Below are positions 8,792-16,488 of a stretch of DNA of 64,000 nucleotides, piece by piece (the stretch's first letter is position 1; the number at the start of each line of letters is the position of its first letter). Source of the DNA: Vibrio fluminensis (lineage in GTDB: Bacteria; Pseudomonadota; Gammaproteobacteria; Enterobacterales; Vibrionaceae). The DNA lies in contig NZ_JADILO010000003.1 of assembly GCF_015278125.1 (NCBI RefSeq), positions 62,001 through 126,000 on the forward strand. Direction: 5' to 3'. Position numbers and translations under genes: made by a program. Below the pieces are notes generated by a model. That model saw nothing but the letters and a program-made list of their open reading frames with translations. It made no database searches and was not told where the DNA came from.

Positions 8792-8816
8792 AAAAAGAGG
8801 GAAGCGTCGCTCCCCC
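8792..8816 (-). terminator. Possible weak terminator between the flavoprotein gene and apbE
   Basis: Read on the minus strand, GGGAGC and GCTTCCC form a short stem with one bulge, followed by CTCTTTTT. It could partly stop transcription before apbE and set the enzyme ratio. The stem is imperfect. Confidence 0.35.
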
Positions 8817-8840
8817 CTATCTCGCTACAAATTCAGATAA

Positions 8841-11800
8841 TTAAATTGAATCCGCAGCGCTCTCACCAGCAATACGACCGTAAGTGAAGATATCAATAAG
8901 TGCGTTACCACCCAAACGGTTACCCGCGTGGATACCCCCAGTCACCTCACCTGCCGCGTATAGACCTTGAATCGCATGACCATCAGTGCCAATAACACGC
9001 GCCTTGGTGTCAATCTTCAAACCACCCATGGTGTGATGAACCGATGGTTGGCGTGGTGTGGCGTAGAATGGTGCCTGCTGGACTTTCAAACCAAACGCAC
9101 TCTTATGGAACTCTGGATCTTGCCCTTGTTCAACACAGTGATTGTACTGTGCAATCGTCTCGGTTAACTGCTCTGCCGGAACGCCAATCTTTTCGGCTAG
9201 CTCTTCAAGCGTATCGGCTTGAATGATGATGCCCTCTTTGATTTCGCGCTCAATGGTTTCATCAGATGTATTCGCCGCAGTTTGGCGGATATTCTCATCG
9301 GCAATCATGTAAATCAGACCACCATTGTCAAAGAAGGCGGATGACAACACATCACGGCTGCCACATTCATCAACAAAACGCTTACCTTGTTGGTTAACAA
9401 AGACAAAGTTCTCTGGCGGAACGATCAAACCTGTTAGCAGAGCGCCTGATTTAGGATCGCCCACTGGCATCAATTGCACAAAGCCCATACCCACCAATTC
9501 TGCACCCGCTTTCTCGCCGATTTCAATGCCATCGCCTACGAGTGCTGGAGAGTTGGTGGTTTTGATATCATCGGCGATCTCTTTCCAATAGGTATTGTAC
9601 TTTTTGATCATCTGCGTATTTGCACCAAAACCGCCAGACGCCAGCACTACACCATGGTTAACGCGCAGTTCTAATTGAGTCCCGTTCGCTTGAACCGCAT
9701 TGATACCAACGACTTTGCCCTCTTCAACAATCAAATCTGTCGCGCGCGTATCGGTAATGATGCGACCATTTTGCTCTTGAATGCGTTTTTGCAGTTTATC
9801 GACAAACTCGACACCTTTAGGACGTTTTGGTTTATGAGCACGACGCCACAATGCCCCTACAGGGATTTCAACCACACTGCGGTCAAAGTCGATACCTTTG
9901 TCACTCAACCAATCGATAGATTCCATCGAGCGAGAAGTCAGCGTCTCAACCAAATCATATTGACCAAAAATCGCCTCGCCATTTAAGTCGGTACGCTTAC
10001 CACCTAGATAGGTTTGAATACGGTGCAGTTCAACAGAGTCAAACAAGTACTGCTCACCATTAGCCAAAGCGGTAAAGTAATCATCAAGCTGAGATTTTAG
10101 TACGCGGAAATCTTCAAGGTACTGACCAACAAACTCAGATTCTGGCGTTTTCGCCAAAAGCATTAAGGTCTCTTTTTCACCCGGCAGGGCTGGGAAATCA
10201 TTTTGCCATGCAGGCTCTGCAGCGTTGACCCAACCACCGGTACGAACCGTGTTACCGCCAATCGCTGGGAATTTTTCCAGCAAGATAACAGACTTGCCTT
10301 TATCAAGTGCTGTCAGTGCTGCACTTAAACCCGCACCACCGCCGCCGACGACGACGACATCCACCGTTTCTTTAATGGTTTTCGAAGACCATACCACCGC
10401 TTCTTTTGCCTTGCAGCGCAATGCTTCTGAGTTACCACCAGCTAAATCAACCGCATTAGACACCCCATCTAATACCGCTTGGCTACTTACTGTCGCCCCT
10501 GAAATCACATCGATGTTAAGCGTCTGTCCATCAAGGATCTGCTGTGGAATACGCTCGAACGCTGGGTTTGCGATACCATCCGACTCTTTTGAAGAATCGA
10601 CAACGATTTCAAGGATTTGATCCTCAGAGAAGGTTACCGTAACCGGTAAGTCACCATTGTGACCACGTCCATAGGCTGTATATTGACCAGAATTAAACTT
10701 GATTGGCACATTTTGCAGTTCTTTAATGCGTTGGTGTTTCAACGCTTCTGCCGCACTGTCGACAATCATGTAATCCATGATTTCCCATAGCGGAGTTGGA
10801 ATTTGCAATGCTTCTTGCTGGGCAATGTCCGCAAACTCAGCGCAAGGCTCATCACGCAGAACTTTACCAGCCCAAGTTGGCTCAACTAAGTAGCCTTTAC
10901 CGATACTCACCATATCGTAGCCCTGCTCTAGGGCTTTATCAGCATCCGCGCGCTGGGCAATACCACCCACACCAATCACTGGCACTTTCGCGACGTGCTC
11001 AGATTGCATCTGACGGTATTTATCAATCAAAGGCTGTTGATCTTCTGGCGTAACAATCGAATTACGCAGCCAACTGCCCATTGAGAAATGGAAGTAGTCC
11101 AAACCGTGCGCGGCAAGCTTATCAAGTAAGAACATGGTGTCGTCAAAGCGAATACCCGGCTGCTCAATTTCTTCCGGTGAGAATCGGTAACCAATGACAA
11201 ACTCGGTTTTATTGTGCTCAGCGACAACTTGCTTAGTCTTCGCCAATATTTCTAGTGGGAACCTAGTGCGTTTTTCGATATTACCGCCCCACTTATCGCG
11301 GCGACGGTTTGAGTGTGGAGAAAAGAACTGCTGAATGAGGTAGGTATTAGCGCCATGGATTTCGACACCATCAAAGCCCGCGATGATAGCGCGTCTTACC
11401 GCGTCACCGAACTTTTCGATCATCGCTTCGACTTGATCTTTAGTCATCTCAAGTGGCGTTTCAGCATTGTCGCGCAAGGCCGCTACAGGACTGGCAGAAA
11501 TTGGCTGATGACCACCGTTAAATTCAGGGTTTGCCATACGACCAGCATGGTAGATCTGCAAAATCGCTTTTGAACCTTTGGCTTTGATTGCCGCTGCCAA
11601 TTTCGCTAAACCCGCAATTTTACTGTCGGTGTCGATACCTAGCGCACCTGGAAATGCTCGACCATAGTTTTCAACAAACGCACTCTCGACAATGATCGCC
11701 GCCGCATCACCTGAACGAGCCGCGTAGTAATTGATCATTTCTTGAGTAACGCCACCATCAAAAAACGCAGATTGGATGGTCATCGGCGCCATCACGATAC

Positions 11801-11855
11801 GGTTATTTAGCTTGACCCCGGACTGAAATACGATTTCATCGACTAACTGAGCCAT
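8841..11855 (-). CDS. NADH-dependent fumarate/acrylate/cinnamate-reductase-type flavoprotein (OYE + FMN_bind + FAD_binding_2)
   Basis: A soluble 1004-residue protein that should reduce an alpha,beta-unsaturated carboxylate at NADH cost. Domains in order are: an Old Yellow Enzyme barrel (1 to about 345) with HGANTYLIQQFFSPHSNRR (167-185) and GGNIEKR; an FMN_bind domain (about 385-470) with DVISGATVSS, in which T455 is the expected covalent FMN site; and a FAD_binding_2/fumarate reductase domain (about 498-1000) with GGGGAGLSAA (504-513), HHTMGGLKID and HAGNRLGGNALID. There is no signal peptide, so it is cytoplasmic. Known relatives are the NADH:fumarate reductase of Klebsiella and the acrylate/cinnamate reductases of Vibrio. 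The domain order indicates the class but not which acceptor is used. AAGGA precedes the ATG, and apbE follows. Confidence 0.93.
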   Translation of the reverse strand: MAQLVDEIVFQSGVKLNNRIVMAPMTIQSAFFDGGVTQEMINYYAARSGDAAAIIVESAFVENYGRAFPGALGIDTDSKIAGLAKLAAAIKAKGSKAILQIYHAGRMANPEFNGGHQPISASPVAALRDNAETPLEMTKDQVEAMIEKFGDAVRRAIIAGFDGVEIHGANTYLIQQFFSPHSNRRRDKWGGNIEKRTRFPLEILAKTKQVVAEHNKTEFVIGYRFSPEEIEQPGIRFDDTMFLLDKLAAHGLDYFHFSMGSWLRNSIVTPEDQQPLIDKYRQMQSEHVAKVPVIGVGGIAQRADADKALEQGYDMVSIGKGYLVEPTWAGKVLRDEPCAEFADIAQQEALQIPTPLWEIMDYMIVDSAAEALKHQRIKELQNVPIKFNSGQYTAYGRGHNGDLPVTVTFSEDQILEIVVDSSKESDGIANPAFERIPQQILDGQTLNIDVISGATVSSQAVLDGVSNAVDLAGGNSEALRCKAKEAVVWSSKTIKETVDVVVVGGGGAGLSAALTALDKGKSVILLEKFPAIGGNTVRTGGWVNAAEPAWQNDFPALPGEKETLMLLAKTPESEFVGQYLEDFRVLKSQLDDYFTALANGEQYLFDSVELHRIQTYLGGKRTDLNGEAIFGQYDLVETLTSRSMESIDWLSDKGIDFDRSVVEIPVGALWRRAHKPKRPKGVEFVDKLQKRIQEQNGRIITDTRATDLIVEEGKVVGINAVQANGTQLELRVNHGVVLASGGFGANTQMIKKYNTYWKEIADDIKTTNSPALVGDGIEIGEKAGAELVGMGFVQLMPVGDPKSGALLTGLIVPPENFVFVNQQGKRFVDECGSRDVLSSAFFDNGGLIYMIADENIRQTAANTSDETIEREIKEGIIIQADTLEELAEKIGVPAEQLTETIAQYNHCVEQGQDPEFHKSAFGLKVQQAPFYATPRQPSVHHTMGGLKIDTKARVIGTDGHAIQGLYAAGEVTGGIHAGNRLGGNALIDIFTYGRIAGESAADSI

Positions 11856-12339
11856 AGGTAGTTTCCTTATACAGATTAATTCTCATATGAAACGTACTTA
11901 TCGTTCAGTTTTACGTGGCGGAAGTATTTTTGATATGAGAACCAAATAGGCACTCTGAAGACTCCAAAAATACTAGTCCTTTAACATTATGAGTAAAATG
12001 AATAGTTTGCATTTTTACTATGCTCAATGCGCATTAACTTATTTGTTGCTGCATGATTGATACATTATTTAACGCATCGGCAAACTCTAAGAAACAGTTG
12101 GAACACTCTATTATCCAAGACAATTTCCACATTAAAACATTGATATTAATAAAATTAATTAACGCAAAACCCCATAAACCTCTGCCCACCACACCAATAA
12201 CTTCAGTGGAAAGAACTATGGAATAGGTAAATTACAGTCACCATCAAATATGTGACATTACGCACATTTAGTATTGCCAAACAGTACATGCTCAAGCTGA
12301 AACTGAGCGACGTAATTTAAATAACGCCTCCTGAAAAAT
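11856..12339. other. Intergenic region, no gene seen
   Basis: About 480 AT-rich bases upstream of the flavoprotein gene. They must contain its promoter, but I could not find a convincing FNR, ArcA or sigma-70 pattern, and no small ORF with a good ribosome site. Confidence 0.5.
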
Positions 12340-12340
12340 A

Positions 12341-12376
12341 TAAAAAAGCGCAAATACCTAACGTAAATATTTGCGC
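12341..12376 (-). terminator. Rho-independent terminator of the OsmC gene
   Basis: On the minus strand GCGCAAATA (12376-12368) pairs perfectly with TATTTGCGC (12356-12348) and is followed by six T residues. It lies 45 bp past the OsmC stop. Confidence 0.8.
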
Positions 12377-12419
12377 AAACGTCCATAACTACGATTAATA
12401 AAAACCAACAAAATCGTGG

Positions 12420-13016
12420 CTAATTACCACTACGGCTAATCACTTCTTCTCCGTTATAAACCAATCTAGTTGACCAAGGAATTGGATTTCTCAATGCATA
12501 GTGTGCCATGCAGCCATTTTCCGCTTCATTGAGCAAATCTTTGATCTTCTCTTCTGGCTCAGGGCTTTCAATGATCACGTGTGTTTCTACGATGTCACAA
12601 CCACCATCGGTCATGTAACCGTGGTCGCGCATGTGACCTAGATTAGTTTTAAACACAATACGTTGCTCTAACTTCAGTGAATCCACTTGGATTTTACGCG
12701 CATTCAGAATGTCGGTTAAATGTGTCATCAAACAGAAACCAATCCCGGCAGAAAAGAATGCAAGCGGTGGCGGCGCGGTATCATTACCCACTGGTGGCTG
12801 TTCATCACAATAGAGCTTTACTGGGCTAAAACCGGGAATATTGACGGACACGACGCCGGTTTTTTTCTGCATATCACCCGCTTCAGCGGTTAAGTTTACT
12901 TCAAAACGATAAGGCTCTGGATGGCGCGCTTTCGCAAACTTTGATGGTTCATATTGAGTCGGTTGTGGTTGCTCTGCGTTTAATTCACCCACGTGGAAAA
13001 ACTTTTCTGTTGCCAT
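12420..13016 (-). CDS. OsmC/Ohr-family protein
   Basis: OsmC-like proteins are cytoplasmic dimers that usually detoxify organic peroxides through a cysteine pair. From the ATG at 13016 (AAGGAAC in front) the product has 198 residues. An upstream ATG at 13085 is in frame but lacks a ribosome site and would add an unlike segment. The two expected cysteines are in GFCLMTH and ENGCMAHYALRN. The charged N-terminal extension before the fold (about 40 residues, rich in Pro and Gln) is longer than in classical OsmC (about 140 residues), so this belongs to a longer subgroup whose function is less certain. It is divergent from an Lrp-type regulator, a likely control pair. Confidence 0.85.
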   Translation of the reverse strand: MATEKFFHVGELNAEQPQPTQYEPSKFAKARHPEPYRFEVNLTAEAGDMQKKTGVVSVNIPGFSPVKLYCDEQPPVGNDTAPPPLAFFSAGIGFCLMTHLTDILNARKIQVDSLKLEQRIVFKTNLGHMRDHGYMTDGGCDIVETHVIIESPEPEEKIKDLLNEAENGCMAHYALRNPIPWSTRLVYNGEEVISRSGN

Positions 13017-13154
13017 TAATTGTTCCTTGTTTAATCCGTAACGCTGAATAGATTTTATGCGAAAAGATGTGAATTTAGTCGTCAAAGTCGCCTCTAATTC
13101 AAGCTATTATGGTGGCTTCATTCATATCCACCTGTCATTTTGAAGGATTACGTC

Positions 13155-13622
13155 ATGCTAACTAAACAAGACAAAAAGATACTCTCTCATCTGCAAGAGA
13201 ATGGTAGAAAATCCATTGTTGAATTGGCTAAAGCCACGGATATGTCTGAATCCACGTGTTTAAGACGCACCAAGCAATTAGAAGAAACCGGAGTGATCAA
13301 ACAGTACGGTGCAATGTTGGATGCCGAGAAAGCAGGATTTGGTGTCACGGCTTTTATTCAGGTCAGTATCGATCAGCGAAATGAAGCCGCATTTGATGAG
13401 TTTAAAAAAGCGGCGTGCGAACACCCACTCATCTTAGAGTGTTACTCACTATCTGGTCCTTATGACCACCTAATGAAAGTGGTCGCTCGTACGAACAAAG
13501 AGTTATCACAGTTTATCTTAAAAGAGCTGCGTAGCTTCCCCGAGGTCAGGGAAGCACAGACTTTATTTGTCTTGGATGAGGTCAAACATACCAGCGCATT
13601 ACCTATTAACATGCCTGACTGA
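13155..13622 (+). CDS. Lrp/AsnC-family regulator
   Basis: A DNA-binding protein with an N-terminal winged HTH (residues 4-60, MSESTCLRRTKQLEETGVI) and a C-terminal RAM ligand-binding domain (about 65-150). I chose ATG 13155 because AAGGA sits 7 bases before it. An in-frame TTG at 13140 overlaps that ribosome site. The 155 residues fit the family. It lies between the divergent OsmC gene and the convergent EamA exporter, so the divergent OsmC gene is the most likely target. The amino acid sensed is unknown. Confidence 0.9.
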   Translation: MLTKQDKKILSHLQENGRKSIVELAKATDMSESTCLRRTKQLEETGVIKQYGAMLDAEKAGFGVTAFIQVSIDQRNEAAFDEFKKAACEHPLILECYSLSGPYDHLMKVVARTNKELSQFILKELRSFPEVREAQTLFVLDEVKHTSALPINMPD

Positions 13623-13669
13623 CAACATCATGAGTCATGACGTTGTAACCAAGGCTAGTTTGCTCGCGC

Positions 13670-14584
13670 TCAATTCCGCAGCTTTTGCCAAAGTCGCCCG
13701 TCAATAGCTGACAAGCCCAGCGCGATGAGCGCCATGCCAATTAAGTGGATTGGCTGCAAGGATTCATCCAAAAATACGACGCCAAGTAAAATTGCAGAAA
13801 CTGGCACTAATAGCGTTACCAATAAAACATTCGTCGCACCAGCAAGCTCTAAGATTTTAAAGTACAGCATGTAAGCCAACGCGGTCGAGACCACAGCAAG
13901 ACCCAAAATTGACAACCAAGTATGCAAGCTTACATTGGCAAACAAACTTGGGCTTTCTACCACCAGTGCGACAGGCAATAAAACCAGACTGGATGCGGTC
14001 ACCTGCCCGGCTGCCAACATAATTAAGCTGATCTTCATCGCTTTAAAGCGTCGACCATGCACACTGGCAAACGCGTAACTGGTACTTGCGCCTAATATCG
14101 CCAATTGTGCCAGCAAAGGACTTTCGCCGCCCAACGCCGGTAAACCTATCATGGTCACCACACCAATAAAGCCAATCACCACCCCCAATACTTTCAGCGG
14201 TGTGGGCTTTTCATCCGGTAAAAAGAGACCTGCGACCACCACGCCAAATATTGGCGTCGCGGCGTTTAGAATTGACGCTAAACCAGAAGCAATCTGAGTT
14301 TGCCCCCAAACAATCAGCAGAAATGGAATCACATTATTGAGAAGCCCCATACCAAGAAAGGCTGCCCATACACGGTAATCTTTAGGCGGGCGATGCCCCG
14401 TGAGCAGTGCGATTACCCAAAGCGTCAGTGCGGCTAAACTCACGCGCAACGTGACAATAATCAACGGTGGCAATTCATTGACTGCGACGCCGACAAAGAA
14501 AAAGGACCCGCCCCACAATATTGAAAGCAGTATAAGCATACCCCAAACGGTCGAGGTCATTTCATGTTTGATTTGAGGTGTCAT
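13670..14584 (-). CDS. EamA/DMT-family exporter
   Basis: An inner-membrane protein with ten predicted helices in two EamA repeats. The second repeat contains LAYMLYFKILELAGATN and a VSAILLGVVFLDESL end typical of the family. It resembles exporters annotated as amino-acid or metabolite DMT proteins. The start is uncertain: ATG 14584 has GGA 8 bases upstream, an in-frame TTG lies at 14611, and MTSTVWG (14560) is just before the first helix. It follows the ornithine cyclodeaminase-like gene by about 120 bp on the same strand, so it could move a product or substrate of that enzyme. This is inference from position. Confidence 0.83.
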   Translation of the reverse strand: MTPQIKHEMTSTVWGMLILLSILWGGSFFFVGVAVNELPPLIIVTLRVSLAALTLWVIALLTGHRPPKDYRVWAAFLGMGLLNNVIPFLLIVWGQTQIASGLASILNAATPIFGVVVAGLFLPDEKPTPLKVLGVVIGFIGVVTMIGLPALGGESPLLAQLAILGASTSYAFASVHGRRFKAMKISLIMLAAGQVTASSLVLLPVALVVESPSLFANVSLHTWLSILGLAVVSTALAYMLYFKILELAGATNVLLVTLLVPVSAILLGVVFLDESLQPIHLIGMALIALGLSAIDGRLWQKLRN

Positions 14585-14701
14585 TTGGCGGTCCATCGCG
14601 GGCTGATGCAATTTTCCATACTAACTTGTCAGCGCTTATAAAAGCAAAGGCGAACTTTTCAGTTCGCCTTGGTTATAACTTCAATTCAGCAATCATTAGG
14701 T

Positions 14702-15721
14702 CTAGCGGCTCATCATCAAGCCAAACAGATCTTTCGGGTTTGCCATGCGCGGCACAATTTCGATCTGCTCGCCGATATTTAGCTCAGTTGCCAAATCATA
14801 GGTGTAACGCAGTACCGAAAGATCTTCGAGTGCGAAGCCTACTGAATCAAAAATGGTAATTTGCTCAGCGCTATCACGCCCTTGTGCTTTGCCTGCAATT
14901 ACTTCCCACAATGGATTCACCTTATGCTCGGCAGGCAGTTGTTGAATATCTCCTTCAACACGAGTTTGTGGCTCATGCTCAACAAAGATTTTGCCTGCAC
15001 GCAGTACATCAATATGCAGCTCAGTTTTGCCCGGACAATCACCACCCACACCGTTAATGTGCATGCCCGCCTCGACCATATCTGGTGTCAGAATAGTTGC
15101 GTAAGCTTTGTCCGCCGTTACGGTTGTGACGATATCTGCACCTTGAACACACTCTTTAGCTGAGTTTGCCGCAACCACTTTAAGCTCTGGGTATGCTAGT
15201 AAGTGATTCGCCAATTTATCCATCGCTGCGCTATCAATATCAAAGATACGTAGCTCAGTGATGCCAAGTAATTTATGAAAAGCGATCGATTGAAACTCGC
15301 TTTGTGCGCCACAACCAATCAACCCCATCACTTTAGAATCAGGGCGAGCTAACGCTTTCGCCGCCATTACCGAAGTAACCGCAGTGCGAAGACCGGTCGA
15401 AATGGTCATCTCACACAATAAACGAGGGTAGCCTGTCGCCACATCGGCTAATGCGCCAAACGCCATCACCGTGGATAAGCCATGCTTCGGATTTGATGGG
15501 TGACCATTTACAAATTTAAAGCCGTAGTTTTGATGGTCAGCTACTGGCATAAGCTCAATCACGCCCACTTCACTGTGCGCCGCCGTGCGAGCAGATTTAT
15601 CGAACTCTTCCCAACGAGAAAAGTCCTGTTGCATGTACTCAAGTAAACCGCCCATAAAGGTTTCACAACCTTGAGCTTTTACTAATTTGGATAGTGCATC
15701 TACATCTAGAAATAATGTCAT
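14702..15721 (-). CDS. Ornithine cyclodeaminase / mu-crystallin family enzyme
   Basis: These NAD(P)-dependent enzymes make proline from ornithine, or act on other amino and imino acids. From ATG 15721 the product has 339 residues, near the family norm. GLIGCGAQSEFQSIAF is the Rossmann loop, with the NAD ribose acid in FDID, and INGVGGDCPGKTELH carries a catalytic-type Asp (GGD). An in-frame upstream start at 15781 adds a segment with no resemblance to the family. The gene diverges from an Lrp-type regulator, a pairing often seen for amino-acid catabolic genes, so induction by its amino-acid substrate is likely. The exact substrate (ornithine, lysine or other) is not fixed by what I can see. 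Confidence 0.87.
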   Translation of the reverse strand: MTLFLDVDALSKLVKAQGCETFMGGLLEYMQQDFSRWEEFDKSARTAAHSEVGVIELMPVADHQNYGFKFVNGHPSNPKHGLSTVMAFGALADVATGYPRLLCEMTISTGLRTAVTSVMAAKALARPDSKVMGLIGCGAQSEFQSIAFHKLLGITELRIFDIDSAAMDKLANHLLAYPELKVVAANSAKECVQGADIVTTVTADKAYATILTPDMVEAGMHINGVGGDCPGKTELHIDVLRAGKIFVEHEPQTRVEGDIQQLPAEHKVNPLWEVIAGKAQGRDSAEQITIFDSVGFALEDLSVLRYTYDLATELNIGEQIEIVPRMANPKDLFGLMMSR

Positions 15722-15880
15722 CTTAAGTCTCACTGTTCCCTTGCTAAATATGGTCGCATCACAGTGCAGATACGCAGGCACGACTCTGATGACAAGGGAA
15801 AATTGTTGCTGTTTTTATATGGTTCACCACCATTTTAAGTCTAAGTAGAGCCAACAAAAAGACAGACTAATGCACAAATG

Positions 15881-15929
15881 TTTAAGCATAATTAGCATTT
15901 TGATAGGTAAAAGTGGCATTATGCTAAAA
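15881..15929. promoter_or_regulatory. Inverted repeat, probable Lrp-type operator
   Basis: TTTAAGCATAAT (15881-15892) and ATTATGCTAAAA (15918-15929) are inverted with 11 of 12 positions matching, and their centres are 37 bp apart. The pair lies between the divergent ornithine cyclodeaminase and Lrp-type genes, just ahead of the regulator start. Confidence 0.5.
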
Positions 15930-15953
15930 CCGCTTTCTATTTTGAGTTTTGCA

Positions 15954-16388
15954 ATGAGTAACCTAGATGATATTGATCGCCAACTATTGGCTCTATTGAG
16001 AAAAAATGCCCGCATGTCAGTTGTGAATCTGGCTAATAAACTCAAAGTCTCGCGAGCGACGGTGCAAAACCGAATTAACAAGTTAGAGAAAGAAGAGGTG
16101 ATCCTCGGTTATACCGTCAAACTCAAACATGAGGCGGAAGTGGAAGCGAACACAGTAAAGATCATTATGAGTATTTCTGTTGAAGCTAAAGATGAAGCTA
16201 ACGTACTCAAAGAGTTAGAAGCCTTCCATGAAGTCATTTCGGTTTATCACACCAATGGCCATTGGGATTTGATAGCTGAAGTCCAAGCGGAAAACCTCTC
16301 GGTGCTTGGTGGATTATTAGTGCGGATTCGCTCAATCAAAGGCATTGTGCAAACCGAAACAAACTTATTGCTCGACCAGATTTTTTAA
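15954..16388 (+). CDS. Lrp/AsnC-family regulator
   Basis: A 144-residue feast/famine regulator: winged HTH at residues 1-60 (DDIDRQLLALLRKNARM; SRATVQNRINKLEKEEVI as recognition region) and a RAM domain after it (GHWDLIAEV). The ATG at 15954 gives the usual MSNLDDIDRQLL beginning. Longer in-frame starts at 15870 and 15921 would prepend an unrelated hydrophobic stretch and overlap the operator-like repeat. It diverges from the ornithine cyclodeaminase homologue and is its likely regulator. It is a separate protein from the Lrp-type regulator at 13155. Confidence 0.9.
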   Translation: MSNLDDIDRQLLALLRKNARMSVVNLANKLKVSRATVQNRINKLEKEEVILGYTVKLKHEAEVEANTVKIIMSISVEAKDEANVLKELEAFHEVISVYHTNGHWDLIAEVQAENLSVLGGLLVRIRSIKGIVQTETNLLLDQIF

Positions 16389-16488
16389 CCTTCTCGCTAG
16401 TCCGATTGTTTAACCAAATTTCAGCTTAATATAGCGTTAAAGCATACTGTGACGGGCTCATCGGAGAGCCCATTTGAAAACACTAGCG

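Noticed and set aside
13017..13085. Upstream start for the OsmC protein (MTTKFTSFRIKS...)
   Set aside because: It lacks a ribosome site and precedes AAGGAAC, which fits ATG 13016.
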